The notes under the pieces were generated by a model that did no database searches, was not told the origin of the DNA, and saw nothing but the letters and a program-made list of their open reading frames with translations. 53,191 bases of DNA from an uncultured Gammaproteobacteria bacterium (GTDB lineage: Bacteria; Pseudomonadota; Gammaproteobacteria; GCA-002705445; GCA-002716945), in the NCBI GenBank assembly GCA_913045115.1, contig CAJWPJ010000006.1, positions 1-53,191 on the forward strand, given 5' to 3'. Both the position numbers and the translations under genes were made by a program. Below are positions 30,263-40,196 of the stretch, one piece after another. Every line of letters begins with the position of its first letter. Within the stretch, counting starts at the first letter, position 1.

Positions 30263-31519
30263 ATGAAAGCATCAAAATATCCGTTATTCACACAAAAAAA
30301 CGAACCAGCTGATGCAGAGATTATAAGCCATAAATTAATGCTAAAAGCAGGTTTAGTGAGGCAGCAATCTTCAGGACAATATAGCTTCCTGCCTATAGGG
30401 TTACGTGTCTTAAATAAAATAGAGATGATAATCCGTGAAGAGATGAATGCAATAGGATCTGCTGAGATACTAATGCCTTCAATCCAACCTAGCGAGCTTT
30501 GGCAAGAATCTGGAAGATGGGATGACTACGGGCCAGAACTTTTAAGACTTAAAGATAGGCATGATAGAGAGTACTGCGTTGGTCCAACATTTGAGGAGGT
30601 CATTACAGATCTAGTCAGAAAAGATCTGAATAGTTATAAACAATTACCTATAAACCTATACCAGATCTCATCTAAATTCCGAGATGAAATCAGACCAAGG
30701 TTTGGAATCATGCGAGCAAGAGAATTCATTATGAAAGATGCTTACTCGTTTCATTTAGATAATAATTGCCTCGATAAATGGTATGAAGTTTATAAAAAAG
30801 CATACAACAAGATATTTGAACGGTTAAAATTAGAATACACAATGGTAGATGCAGACAGCGGTAATATTGGTGGAAGCAAATCAAACGAATTTCATGTAAT
30901 TGCCTCTACAGGAGAGGATGATTTGCTAGTTGACAAAGATGGTGTTGGAATTAATTTTGAAATTGCACAAGAAAGATATCAGACGGACAGTATAGAGAAA
31001 ATTATTGATGAAAATCACTTATTACATAAAAAAGGTATTGAGGTTGGTCATATCTTTAAATTGGGCGATAAATACAGCAAATCGATGAAGTTAAACATCC
31101 TCGACTCGGAAAATAATAATCATTTTCTACAAATGGGTTGTTATGGAATTGGTGTCACAAGAATAATTGCGGCCGCAATTGAGCAGAATCATGATGACAA
31201 TGGAATCATATGGCCAAGAAGCATCTCTCCTTTTGATGTTGTGATTATTGAAATTGACGGACACAAAAATGAAAATATACGAAATTTTTCTAATGAGGTA
31301 TACGAGATGCTCATGAAAAAAGATATTGATGTAATATTGGATGACAGAAATGCAAAATTAGGAAATAAGCTTCATGACTGGGAACTTATAGGTGTTCCTA
31401 AATGCCTGATTATAGGCAAAACAGAAACTGATAATAAAGAAGTAACTTACAAACTTAGAGCAGATTCCAATAAAGAGAAACTAAATTTAATTGATATATA
31501 TAATGTCTTGATAGATTAA
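30263..31519 (+). CDS. proS: Prolyl-tRNA synthetase, short form lacking INS domain
   Basis: KASKYPLFTQKNEPADAEIISHKLMLKAGLVRQQSSGQYSFLPIGLRVLNKIE...GPTFEEVITDL...RPRFGIMRAREFIMKDAYSFH...MGCYGIGVTRIIAA. Confidence 0.96.
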   Translation: MKASKYPLFTQKNEPADAEIISHKLMLKAGLVRQQSSGQYSFLPIGLRVLNKIEMIIREEMNAIGSAEILMPSIQPSELWQESGRWDDYGPELLRLKDRHDREYCVGPTFEEVITDLVRKDLNSYKQLPINLYQISSKFRDEIRPRFGIMRAREFIMKDAYSFHLDNNCLDKWYEVYKKAYNKIFERLKLEYTMVDADSGNIGGSKSNEFHVIASTGEDDLLVDKDGVGINFEIAQERYQTDSIEKIIDENHLLHKKGIEVGHIFKLGDKYSKSMKLNILDSENNNHFLQMGCYGIGVTRIIAAAIEQNHDDNGIIWPRSISPFDVVIIEIDGHKNENIRNFSNEVYEMLMKKDIDVILDDRNAKLGNKLHDWELIGVPKCLIIGKTETDNKEVTYKLRADSNKEKLNLIDIYNVLID

Positions 31520-31821
31520 TCTAGAAAGCGATAATTATCTTTCTGTTTTTCATACTGCTCATATGCCATATTGGCTTCGTTAAGAGCTTTTTTAGCAAGA
31601 GTAACTGATTTCTTGTAGTTCTGATCTTTGTGAGCTTTTTTTGCATTTTTGATAATTTTTTTTGTATCTCTCCAAGCGTTCTTTACTTTTAAGACTTTTT
31701 TGTATTTTTTCTCTGCTTCTTGAATTATCTTCGATGATGTTTGCTCATCAAACTGATTCCCATCAACACTAGATGTGAAAGCAATCAGAAACAAAAGTGG
31801 TAAAATTAAAAATACTCTCAT
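31516..31821 (-). CDS. Small secreted helical protein (DUF4398-like)
   Basis: Signal peptide then Lys/Ala-rich helices; downstream of LysM lipoprotein. Confidence 0.55.
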   Translation of the reverse strand: MRVFLILPLLFLIAFTSSVDGNQFDEQTSSKIIQEAEKKYKKVLKVKNAWRDTKKIIKNAKKAHKDQNYKKSVTLAKKALNEANMAYEQYEKQKDNYRFLD

Positions 31822-32225
31822 TAATCATTCTCCAAAAATGTTATGTCAGATTCTTCCCTATAACCGACAACCCATAACCCTCTACTTTTAGCATATTCCC
31901 TGGCTTTTTTTCTAGATCCATCAGAAATTTTCTCGTACATTATGAGGCTTTGTCCAGGTAAAATCAAATCGGCATCGTATATTATATTTTGATTATTTTT
32001 AAAAATATTTGGCCAAAGAAAGGGGTCATTGTAATGCTTAGCTGATATAGACCAAAGCGAATCCCCGAAAACAACAGTGTGATACCGATATGTATTTTCG
32101 TCTTCACTCATAGTCGAAAACTTAGTTGTCCCTTGAATATCAACAGATTTAGATGTGCAAGATACTATAGCAAAAGTAACAATAAAAAGAGAAATTATTT
32201 TAAATATGTTCTTTTTGAAGTTCAT
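31821..32225 (-). CDS. LysM-domain lipoprotein
   Basis: Lipobox-like AIVSCTSKS; YRYHTVVFGDSLWSISAKHYNDPFLWPNIFKNNQNIIYDADLILPGQSL. Confidence 0.88.
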   Translation of the reverse strand: MNFKKNIFKIISLFIVTFAIVSCTSKSVDIQGTTKFSTMSEDENTYRYHTVVFGDSLWSISAKHYNDPFLWPNIFKNNQNIIYDADLILPGQSLIMYEKISDGSRKKAREYAKSRGLWVVGYREESDITFLEND

Positions 32226-32243
32226 AAAAGGTATCCTATTTGT

Positions 32244-32807
32244 ATGAAAGATATTCTAATACTATATTACTCCAAAAATGATTCAACAAAAAAAATGGCT
32301 CGTGCGATATCACGTGGCATTGAGTCTTCAGAAATCACTAGTTCCATAATTAGAACTGTAAAATCAGATCACTATAAGGATACTGATGACATGCTTGTTA
32401 CTAAAGACGACCTAAAGAATTGTTCGGGTATGATAATTGGTAGCCCAACACATTTTGGCAACATGGCTGCACCTTTGAAAGCCTTCTTTGATAACACGAC
32501 TGAGGAATGGTTTAATAATACTCTTGAGAGTAAATTAGGTGGAGTATTTACCTCTACTTCGAGCATGCATGGAGGTCAAGAAACTACTTTATTAAGTATG
32601 ATGCTTCCATTGATTCATCATGGGATGATAATTGCTGGCGTCCCATACAGTGAAAAAAATCTTTCTTCTACCTCGTCAGGAGGAACTCCATACGGCCCAA
32701 GCCATGTTTCTCATAATCAAAAGACAGACCTTACAGATGAAGAAAAACTTATATGTCTATCATATGGAAAAAGATTCGCTGAACTAGTAGAAAAATTAAA
32801 TTCCTAG
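32244..32807 (+). CDS. wrbA: NAD(P)H:quinone oxidoreductase, WrbA-like flavodoxin family
   Basis: MKDILILYYSKNDSTKKMARAISRGIE...IIGSPTHFGNMAAPLKAFFDNT...GGQETTLLSMMLPLIHHGMIIAGVPY. Confidence 0.9.
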   Translation: MKDILILYYSKNDSTKKMARAISRGIESSEITSSIIRTVKSDHYKDTDDMLVTKDDLKNCSGMIIGSPTHFGNMAAPLKAFFDNTTEEWFNNTLESKLGGVFTSTSSMHGGQETTLLSMMLPLIHHGMIIAGVPYSEKNLSSTSSGGTPYGPSHVSHNQKTDLTDEEKLICLSYGKRFAELVEKLNS

Positions 32808-33493
32808 CTATGATATATTTCTATTACTTTTTTTATAAAGGGTATGGTGATTTTTTTCTTCATTGACAGAGAAACATTATCAAGACTCTTCATAAGCGCA
32901 CAGAGAAAATATAAATCTCTAGTGCAATTATTTATGATGTAATGAAGCACTTTTTCGCTTATCTCTAGACCTCTTTGTGAGCAGTATGAGGTCATCATAT
33001 CAATTTTTTCTAAATCGTTTAAATCTCTTATAGTAAATATCTTGTCTGAAAGTAATCGAGATGATAAATCCTTTAGTGTAATATTACAGTCTTCAATATC
33101 CTTTGATAAAGATACCACTAAAGGTTTTTTATGAAGAATTTGATTATTCACTAGAGTAAAGAGCAGTTCCTCATCTTTTTTCGAAGAAATTAATTTGTCT
33201 AAATTGTCGATGATAAGTAGCTCATAAAAATCATTTGATATGTTATTGAGTAATATTGACTTGTCATCAATAAAGAATGCACTTCTAATGTATTGATTAT
33301 AAGTAGCTTCACAAATATGACTTTTGCCAGATGATTTAGAACCATATATCAAAATCACTTGATCACTATTAGTGAGATTGTGTATGCAGTTAAATAAATC
33401 CTTGTTATCTCCAATAATAAAATTATCAAATGTCTTCTTCGTGAAGAAACCAAAATCCATCGGTATCTGATTATAATGAAGCTCTTGAGTCAT
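32804..33493 (-). CDS. hda: DnaA regulatory inactivator Hda
   Basis: Possible clamp-binding motif QIPMDF, DNFIIGDN, LIYGSKSSGKSHIC, ELLIIDNLDKL; next to purMN. Confidence 0.88.
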   Translation of the reverse strand: MTQELHYNQIPMDFGFFTKKTFDNFIIGDNKDLFNCIHNLTNSDQVILIYGSKSSGKSHICEATYNQYIRSAFFIDDKSILLNNISNDFYELLIIDNLDKLISSKKDEELLFTLVNNQILHKKPLVVSLSKDIEDCNITLKDLSSRLLSDKIFTIRDLNDLEKIDMMTSYCSQRGLEISEKVLHYIINNCTRDLYFLCALMKSLDNVSLSMKKKITIPFIKKVIEIYHS

Positions 33494-33545
33494 AAAAGTA
33501 TCTATAATAATGTCTTTGAGATATAATTATAACCTATCTAGCGTA

Positions 33546-34586
33546 ATGAATAATAAGCAAAAAACGAAAATAAATTATCAAAAATCAGGGGTTAATATTG
33601 CTAGAGCTGACAAGCTAGTCTCTTCATTAAAATCTGGAAAAAGCATTAATGACAAGAGTGTACTGTCAGATATTGGAGGCTTTTCTAGTCTCTATAAAAT
33701 AAATTCAAAAATTAAAGATCCTGTCATTGTTTCTGGGACAGATGGAGTTGGAACCAAACTCAAAATTGCCAACAAGCTGAAAATTCATAAGTATATTGGT
33801 CAAGATCTAGTTGCTATGTGTGTAAATGATGTAATTACTAGCGGAGCAAAGCCTCTATTTTTTTTAGATTACTTAGCAACGAGTAAAATAAATCAAAGTA
33901 TACATTCTGATGTCCTAAAAAGTATTAAAAATGCTTGTTACAAGTGTGACATGAGTTTGATAGGAGGGGAAACTGCAGAGATGCCTGGTATGTATCATAA
34001 GGATGATTATGATCTAGCGGGATTTTGCGTAGGGATAGTGTCTCAAAAGAAAATCATATCACCAAGAAATGTTAAAAATGGAAATATTATCCTTGGGCTT
34101 CCATCAAGTGGATTTCACTCAAATGGTTTTTCTCTGATTAATAAATTAATTGATACAAAAAGATTAAAGTTAAATAAAGTTTTCCAGAAAAAAAATATAG
34201 GCAGTGTTTTGATTAAACCAACTAAACTTTACTACAAAATACTAGATGCTTTGAAAAAAGAGGTGCGGATAAATGGATTGGCACATATAACTGGCGGGGG
34301 TATTACCGATAACGTACCCAGAGTTATACCCAAGAATTTATCCGCAAGTATTGATCTCAGTTCTTTAAAGATACCCAATATTTTTAGATATATTCAAGAT
34401 TTATCGCGAATGAATGACCTTGAGATGCTCCATACATTTAATTGTGGTATTGGCATGATAGTTATTATAGATCAGAAGGAACTTACAAAAGCAGATACTA
34501 TCTTTAAAAAAAATAAATATCCGTATAAGATTATCGGCCAAATAATAAACAGGCCAAAAAAAGAAAAGATAATATATGTCAATTAA
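33546..34586 (+). CDS. purM: Phosphoribosylformylglycinamidine cyclo-ligase
   Basis: YQKSGVNIARADKLV...VSGTDGVGTKLKIA...GGETAEMPGMYH...GLPSSGFHSNGFSLI. Confidence 0.95.
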   Translation: MNNKQKTKINYQKSGVNIARADKLVSSLKSGKSINDKSVLSDIGGFSSLYKINSKIKDPVIVSGTDGVGTKLKIANKLKIHKYIGQDLVAMCVNDVITSGAKPLFFLDYLATSKINQSIHSDVLKSIKNACYKCDMSLIGGETAEMPGMYHKDDYDLAGFCVGIVSQKKIISPRNVKNGNIILGLPSSGFHSNGFSLINKLIDTKRLKLNKVFQKKNIGSVLIKPTKLYYKILDALKKEVRINGLAHITGGGITDNVPRVIPKNLSASIDLSSLKIPNIFRYIQDLSRMNDLEMLHTFNCGIGMIVIIDQKELTKADTIFKKNKYPYKIIGQIINRPKKEKIIYVN

Positions 34587-35205
34587 AAAAAGCGTAGTCT
34601 TGTTCTCAGGAAATGGTTCTAATTTAAAAAATCTTATAGAAAAAAGTGAGGATATAAAAGATAAACTCAAATACGTTGCGGCCTTTACAAATAATCCTAA
34701 AGCGGGCGGAATTAATATTTGTCATAGTTTAGATTTAGATGTTTGCATAAACAATGATAAGAACATAGATTCAGAATTATTAGTCTTTCTAAAAAAACAT
34801 AATCCTGATTTAATTATACTGGCAGGTTATATGAAGATAATTCCTGCTGAAATTGTTGATGAGTATGCTGGTAAGATAATTAATATACATCCTTCTTTAC
34901 TACCAAAGTATCCTGGATTGAATACGCATGCAAAAGTATTGGCTAATAAAGACGCTAATCATGGCGCTACAGTCCATTTTGTTACGCGTGATCTTGATCA
35001 GGGGCCAATAATACTTCAAGGGAAGTTTAATGTTCCAGTTGATAGTAATGAATCAACCTTAAAAAATTTAACTCACCAATCAGAATATGTAATCTATCCT
35101 ATCGCAGTAAAGTGGTTTGCAGATGGAGTAATTAAAATGAACGATGGACAATTATATGTTAATAATAAGGCAATAGATTCTCCGATACTTTTATTGATTG
35201 ACTAG
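34576..35205 (+). CDS. purN: Phosphoribosylglycinamide formyltransferase
   Basis: VVLFSGNGSNLKNLIEK...LAGYMKIIP...INIHPSLLPKYPGLNTHAKVL. Confidence 0.95.
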   Translation: MSIKKSVVLFSGNGSNLKNLIEKSEDIKDKLKYVAAFTNNPKAGGINICHSLDLDVCINNDKNIDSELLVFLKKHNPDLIILAGYMKIIPAEIVDEYAGKIINIHPSLLPKYPGLNTHAKVLANKDANHGATVHFVTRDLDQGPIILQGKFNVPVDSNESTLKNLTHQSEYVIYPIAVKWFADGVIKMNDGQLYVNNKAIDSPILLLID

Positions 35206-35209
35206 ACTG

Positions 35210-35926
35210 ATGAACATTATCACAAAATATGTTGGGATTATTATTTTATACACTATCCCAATGCTTTCTTACTCAGAGCCTCATCAATATAAGGCATCTT
35301 ACAGCTTTACACTCAAGGGGGTTGAGTTTGCTAATTCAGAACATGAAATGATTTATGATCAGAAAAATGATGAGTGGTGTATCAACACAATGAGTTATAC
35401 AGTAGGAGTTTTTAGTCTTAAAGAAGATACTAGAGCAGAGAGAAGTTGCTTTCATTATAATAAAACAATTGACAACAAAGCTGATTTTATACCTGTGTTA
35501 AATGGTTATTTGAAATTTAAGACATATTACTATGAAAGGAAAAGATCAAAGAAAGCTGAAATGGTTACAACAAAACGGATCGATAATCAGCTTGAGTCCT
35601 TTATCAATAAAAAAACGATCAAATATGATAAAAGCTCTAAACTAGACAGGTTGACTGCTCAAATATTTGGCTATGCACTCGGAAAATTAAATGTAAATGA
35701 TAAAGGAAGAGAGAGAAAATATATCTTTCAGTATATAAGTGATAATAAAATTAAAACAATCTTCGGAGATACAAACGTTAGGATTGTTAAAAAAAATATT
35801 GTCGATAGCAAAAGAAGCTCAGTAACATACTACTCAACTGATAACAACTACGTGCCGGTTATGATTGAGCAATATAGACTTGACAAACTAATGTTCAGAG
35901 CAACACTTGAAAACTATGAAAATTAA
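35210..35926 (+). CDS. DUF3108 family secreted protein
   Basis: Signal peptide; YKASYSFTLKGVEFANSEHEM; downstream of purMN. Confidence 0.75.
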   Translation: MNIITKYVGIIILYTIPMLSYSEPHQYKASYSFTLKGVEFANSEHEMIYDQKNDEWCINTMSYTVGVFSLKEDTRAERSCFHYNKTIDNKADFIPVLNGYLKFKTYYYERKRSKKAEMVTTKRIDNQLESFINKKTIKYDKSSKLDRLTAQIFGYALGKLNVNDKGRERKYIFQYISDNKIKTIFGDTNVRIVKKNIVDSKRSSVTYYSTDNNYVPVMIEQYRLDKLMFRATLENYEN

Positions 35927-37123
35927 TTATCGCTTCCTAGTTTTTAATCTCAACGAGTTAATTTTAATGAAACCCTCAGCATCTCTCTGGTCATAGGCAC
36001 CAGAATCATTTTCAAATGTAGATAAATCCTCGGAGTATAGTGAATTAGGTGATTTCCTGCCCTCTATAATTACATTGCCTTTGAAAAGCTTTGCTCTCAC
36101 GGTCCCAGAGACATTAATTTGAGATTCATCTATTAAACGCTGTATAGACTCCCTCTCTGGGCTGAACCAATAACCATTATAAATAAGTCTAGAATACCTA
36201 TTAGTCAAATCTTCTTTTAAGTGTAAAAGTTCTCTATCAAGAGTAATTGATTCCATCGCTTTATGTGCTTTAAAGTAAATTGTACCCCCTGGAGTTTCAT
36301 AACACCCTCTTGACTTAATACCAACATATCTGTTTTCTACAATATCATCTCTTCCGATACCATGATTTCCAGCTATGATATTTAATTGATGAAGAATATT
36401 TGACGGACTCATTTTTTTACCATTAATTTCAGTGATATCACCTTTATTAAAAGTTAAATCTAAGCGTTGTGGCTTTGACTTACTCTTTTCCAAAGACTTT
36501 GTTCTAAGCCACATAGATTCTTCGGGCTTCTTCCATGGATCCTCAAGAATACCTCCTTCATAGGAGGTATGTAGAATATTTGCATCCATTGAATAAGGAC
36601 TTTTTTTCCCTTTATCAAAATCAACTGCAATCTTATGTTTTTTTGCATATTTCATCAAATCAGATCTAGACACAAAATCCCACTCTCTCCATGGAGCTAT
36701 TACTTTAATTTTTGGATTTAATGCATAAGCGGCTAATTCAAATCTAACTTGATCATTACCCTTGCCAGTTGCGCCGTGACATATATATTCAGCCTTTTCT
36801 CTCTTTGCTATTTCTATGAGCCTTTTACTTATAAGTGGTCTCGCAATTGATGTGCCTAAGAAATATTCTCCCTCATAAATTGCATTAGCTCTAAACATCG
36901 GATAAACATAGTTTTTTACAAAATCTTCACGAAGATCTTCAATATAGATTTTTTTTATGCCTAATTTTTTTGCTTTTACTCTGGCGTCTTTTGTCTCCTC
37001 TCCCTGCCCTATGTCTGCGGTAAATGTAACTACCTCAAGGTCGTATTGTTCCATCAACCATTTTGCTATGACAGAGGTATCTAGGCCTCCTGAATAAGCT
37101 AAAACAACTTTCTTAGGCTTCAT
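35927..37123 (-). CDS. argG: Argininosuccinate synthase
   Basis: [20 protein letters not shown]...[14 protein letters not shown]...[16 protein letters not shown]-like segment. Confidence 0.97.
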   Translation of the reverse strand: MKPKKVVLAYSGGLDTSVIAKWLMEQYDLEVVTFTADIGQGEETKDARVKAKKLGIKKIYIEDLREDFVKNYVYPMFRANAIYEGEYFLGTSIARPLISKRLIEIAKREKAEYICHGATGKGNDQVRFELAAYALNPKIKVIAPWREWDFVSRSDLMKYAKKHKIAVDFDKGKKSPYSMDANILHTSYEGGILEDPWKKPEESMWLRTKSLEKSKSKPQRLDLTFNKGDITEINGKKMSPSNILHQLNIIAGNHGIGRDDIVENRYVGIKSRGCYETPGGTIYFKAHKAMESITLDRELLHLKEDLTNRYSRLIYNGYWFSPERESIQRLIDESQINVSGTVRAKLFKGNVIIEGRKSPNSLYSEDLSTFENDSGAYDQRDAEGFIKINSLRLKTRKR

Positions 37124-37571
37124 TAATATCCTCTGATGTTTCAGTTTGAGGTTCTACCCACCTGAAACCCTTATCAGTGGATTCTTTTTTCCAAAAAGGT
37201 GCCTCACTTTTTAGAGCTTCCATAATCTCCCTGGTAGCTTCGAATGCATCTTCTCTATGTTCGGACCATGTTGCAACTAATACAATTGGATCAGAAGGGC
37301 TTACAAGCCCAACTCTGTGTAGAATTATGGTATCAATAATCTTATATTTCTTAGTAGCGTTATCTGCAATTTTCTCAAGGTATGACTCAGTCATTTCTGG
37401 ATAATGTTGTAGTTCCATTGATTTTATCTCTTCTCCAGAATTAATATCTCTCATTGTTCCTAAAAAAACACTGCACGCGCCAATGTTCTTTCTATCCTTA
37501 AGTTGAGATTTCTTGTAATCAACAAGCTTTTGCCATGGATCAAATTCTTCATTTATTATTTCAATATACAT
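37113..37571 (-). CDS. moaE: Molybdopterin synthase catalytic subunit
   Basis: [12 protein letters not shown]...[16 protein letters not shown]...[30 protein letters not shown]...APFWKKE. Confidence 0.95.
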   Translation of the reverse strand: MYIEIINEEFDPWQKLVDYKKSQLKDRKNIGACSVFLGTMRDINSGEEIKSMELQHYPEMTESYLEKIADNATKKYKIIDTIILHRVGLVSPSDPIVLVATWSEHREDAFEATREIMEALKSEAPFWKKESTDKGFRWVEPQTETSEDINEA

Positions 37572-37573
37572 TT

Positions 37574-37807
37574 TTAACCACCTGTGACTGGGGGAAAGAA
37601 AGCGACTTCATCTTCATTTTTAAGTAGATGTTTATCATCTACATACTCATGATTCACCGCTGTCATAACCTTGCCAGTGTATTTAATATTCTTTGAAACA
37701 TCCGACCAAACCTCTCCAACAGTCATTTCATGTTGAAGGACTATTTGTTCAGATGTCTTTCCTACTGCATCACTGATACTTGCAAAGTATTTTACTACAA
37801 TTATCAT
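37574..37807 (-). CDS. moaD: Molybdopterin synthase sulfur carrier subunit
   Basis: Ubiquitin-like, C-terminal PPVTGG; upstream of moaE. Confidence 0.92.
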   Translation of the reverse strand: MIIVVKYFASISDAVGKTSEQIVLQHEMTVGEVWSDVSKNIKYTGKVMTAVNHEYVDDKHLLKNEDEVAFFPPVTGG

Positions 37808-37857
37808 TGTTATGGTGAATGATACATTTATGTGTAGGTAAGTTCAAATTTAAAGTA

Positions 37858-38121
37858 TCAAACTTTTCTCTGAGTCCTTGCTCTATTACTAAACACTACT
37901 CCTAATAATATTGACAAATAACAGATAATTAAATATATCCAATTACCCTCATTGAGTGCTGGATAAATTGGAATCAAGGGAAAGAACATTGCTGTTCCGA
38001 TAAATCCGACAAGAATATGGAAGACACCGTATTCAGGAAACATTTGTATTAATATCTCAAAACTGGCTGAGAGTGCTGACAACATAGCGACTAAATAAAA
38101 CACATATGACAAAATTTTCAA
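37858..38121 (-). CDS. Small integral membrane protein; likely TTG start at 38121
   Basis: LKILSYVFYLVAMLSALSASFEIL...; GGAGGG upstream of the TTG; overlaps moaA stop. Confidence 0.6.
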   Translation of the reverse strand: MKILSYVFYLVAMLSALSASFEILIQMFPEYGVFHILVGFIGTAMFFPLIPIYPALNEGNWIYLIICYLSILLGVVFSNRARTQRKV

Positions 38122-38122
38122 T

Positions 38123-39130
38123 TCACCCTCCGATATATGACATTTCAACCTTTGGTACTTCTTTTTTTGATATAAATCTAATCTGAGAATATTGATCAGA
38201 GCGTTCAGTCCAAACATCTTTAAAAAAGTCTAATAGTTTTTTTTCATAGTCATCAGATCTGATTAAACTTTTTATGTCAAATCCGTCACTAGCGAATAGA
38301 CAAGTGAATAATTTACCATCTACTGAAAGTCTAGCTCTATTGCAATCAGCACAAAAAGGCTCAGTAATTGAAGATATAAATCCAATCGATGATTTAGTAT
38401 TTTTTATACTCCACTTTTTCGCAGTAGACGAGCAATCTGTTTGTATCGGAACAAGATTATAATGCTTGCTTATTTTTTCACGTAAACTTGCCGATGAAAC
38501 AACTTTATCAAGATCCCATTTATTCGACTCTCCGACATCCATATACTCTATAAATCTTATTTCTGCATGAAACTTGGCCAAGAGGTTAACAAAATCTATC
38601 ACCTCATTATCATTGATACCTTTTATAACTACTGTGTTAGTTTTAATCTGATTAAAATACTTCTCAATATTTTCTAATATTGGAGTAAAGCTGATATTTT
38701 TTTTTGTTCCGTTAATAGATGATATTTTATTCTCATCTAGTGTGTCTAAACTAAGGGTAATTGAATCGAGACCTGATTCCTTTAGAAGGCTGATTTTATT
38801 TTCTGTTAATAGTGATCCATTAGTAGTAATACTTATATTATCTATCATAACTTCTTCTTTAAGTTTATAAATTAGTTTATCAATATTCTTTCTTAAAAGT
38901 GGTTCGCCTCCTGTAATACGAATTTTCTTTAAGCCTATTTTCTTAAGGACCGAACATGTATCAATTATTTCTTCATAAGATAAAATTTTATCTTGAGATA
39001 TATATCTATAGTCTTTATTGAATATGTCGGATGGCATACAATAGCTGCACCTAAAGTTACATCTATCGGTCACAGAAATTCTTAAATACTCAAAGTTCCT
39101 GGATAATTTATCTTTTATGAGACTATCCAC
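38123..39130 (-). CDS. moaA: GTP 3',8-cyclase MoaA
   Basis: RISVTDRCNFRCSYCMP; RITGGEPLLRK; CADCNRARLSVDG; C-terminal GG. Confidence 0.96.
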   Translation of the reverse strand: MDSLIKDKLSRNFEYLRISVTDRCNFRCSYCMPSDIFNKDYRYISQDKILSYEEIIDTCSVLKKIGLKKIRITGGEPLLRKNIDKLIYKLKEEVMIDNISITTNGSLLTENKISLLKESGLDSITLSLDTLDENKISSINGTKKNISFTPILENIEKYFNQIKTNTVVIKGINDNEVIDFVNLLAKFHAEIRFIEYMDVGESNKWDLDKVVSSASLREKISKHYNLVPIQTDCSSTAKKWSIKNTKSSIGFISSITEPFCADCNRARLSVDGKLFTCLFASDGFDIKSLIRSDDYEKKLLDFFKDVWTERSDQYSQIRFISKKEVPKVEMSYIGG

Positions 39131-39890
39131 AAAATTTACACTCCATATCCTTTTTTATTTTTATAGTTTTAAACTCATAATTCTTCATATCTATCAACAT
39201 CAACTTACTACTATTATTTTGACCTATGTTACAAATTAGTTTTACACATTCTGTTGCAAGTATTGCGCCTACAAGACCTGTCACACTTCCGAGTATGCCA
39301 GATTCAAGGCATGTTGGAGAATTATCTGGTAAATCATTATAGAGACATCTGTAACATGGCATATCATCTAGGTCATTTCTAAAAGTAGCAACTTGACCTT
39401 GAAGTTTTATAGCAGCTCCACTTATTAAAGGTATTTTATGAGTAAGGCAAATATTGTTTACTTCAGTTCTAGCCTCAAAGTTATCAGTACAATCTATGAT
39501 GAAATCATAATCAACTAGTTGATGTTCATCAAAGCCCGAATCAATTTTCTGGGAAATAATCTTAATATCTATGTCTGAGTTCAATGAGTGAAGATTTTTC
39601 TTTGCAGCTTCAGCTTTTTTTAAAGATATATCATTCTCAGAAAAAAGTACTTGGCGATTTAGATTAGATAGAGTGACATCATCAAAATCAATAAGACATA
39701 AATGACCAACTCCTGTTGAAGCAAGATATGTTGCTGTCGGACAACCAATACCACCAAGACCGATAATAGCAACTTTTGATTTTAGAAGCGCTCGTTGCCC
39801 ATCAATATCTATCTCAGGCAGAACAATATTTCTGTTGTATCTAAGTAGATCTTTATCCTGAAGCTCAGCCTTTGTTTTTTTGGCTTGCAT
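39123..39890 (-). CDS. moeB: MoeB/ThiF-type adenylyltransferase
   Basis: RYNRNIVLPEIDIDGQRALLKSKVAIIGLGGIGCPTATYLASTGVGHLCLIDFD; CxxC pairs; no rhodanese domain; likely start MQAKKTKAELQ. Confidence 0.88.
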   Translation of the reverse strand: MQAKKTKAELQDKDLLRYNRNIVLPEIDIDGQRALLKSKVAIIGLGGIGCPTATYLASTGVGHLCLIDFDDVTLSNLNRQVLFSENDISLKKAEAAKKNLHSLNSDIDIKIISQKIDSGFDEHQLVDYDFIIDCTDNFEARTEVNNICLTHKIPLISGAAIKLQGQVATFRNDLDDMPCYRCLYNDLPDNSPTCLESGILGSVTGLVGAILATECVKLICNIGQNNSSKLMLIDMKNYEFKTIKIKKDMECKFCG

Positions 39891-40158
39891 TGAATTTATC
39901 CAGTTGTTCTTTTGTGGCCTCTTTCTGATGCTTTTCTTTATACTCACTGTATGGCATGCCATATACAAGCTCTCTGGCTTGATCATATGAAATTTCCTCT
40001 CCTTGAGTTGCTGACTCTGAAACATACCACTTAGAGATGCAGTTTCTGCAAAAGTTAGCTAAATTCATCAGATCAATATTTTGAACCTCTGGATTATCCT
40101 GCAAGTGTTTTACTAACCGCCTAAATGTCGCTGCTTCGATTTCTGTTTTTTTGCTCAT
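39865..40158 (-). CDS. DUF1244 family protein
   Basis: FRRLVKHLQDNPEVQNIDLMNLANFCRNCISKWY. Confidence 0.88.
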   Translation of the reverse strand: MSKKTEIEAATFRRLVKHLQDNPEVQNIDLMNLANFCRNCISKWYVSESATQGEEISYDQARELVYGMPYSEYKEKHQKEATKEQLDKFNASQKNKG

Positions 40159-40196
40159 ACTTAATGATACTATATATCAACCTATGGTTAAATGAA

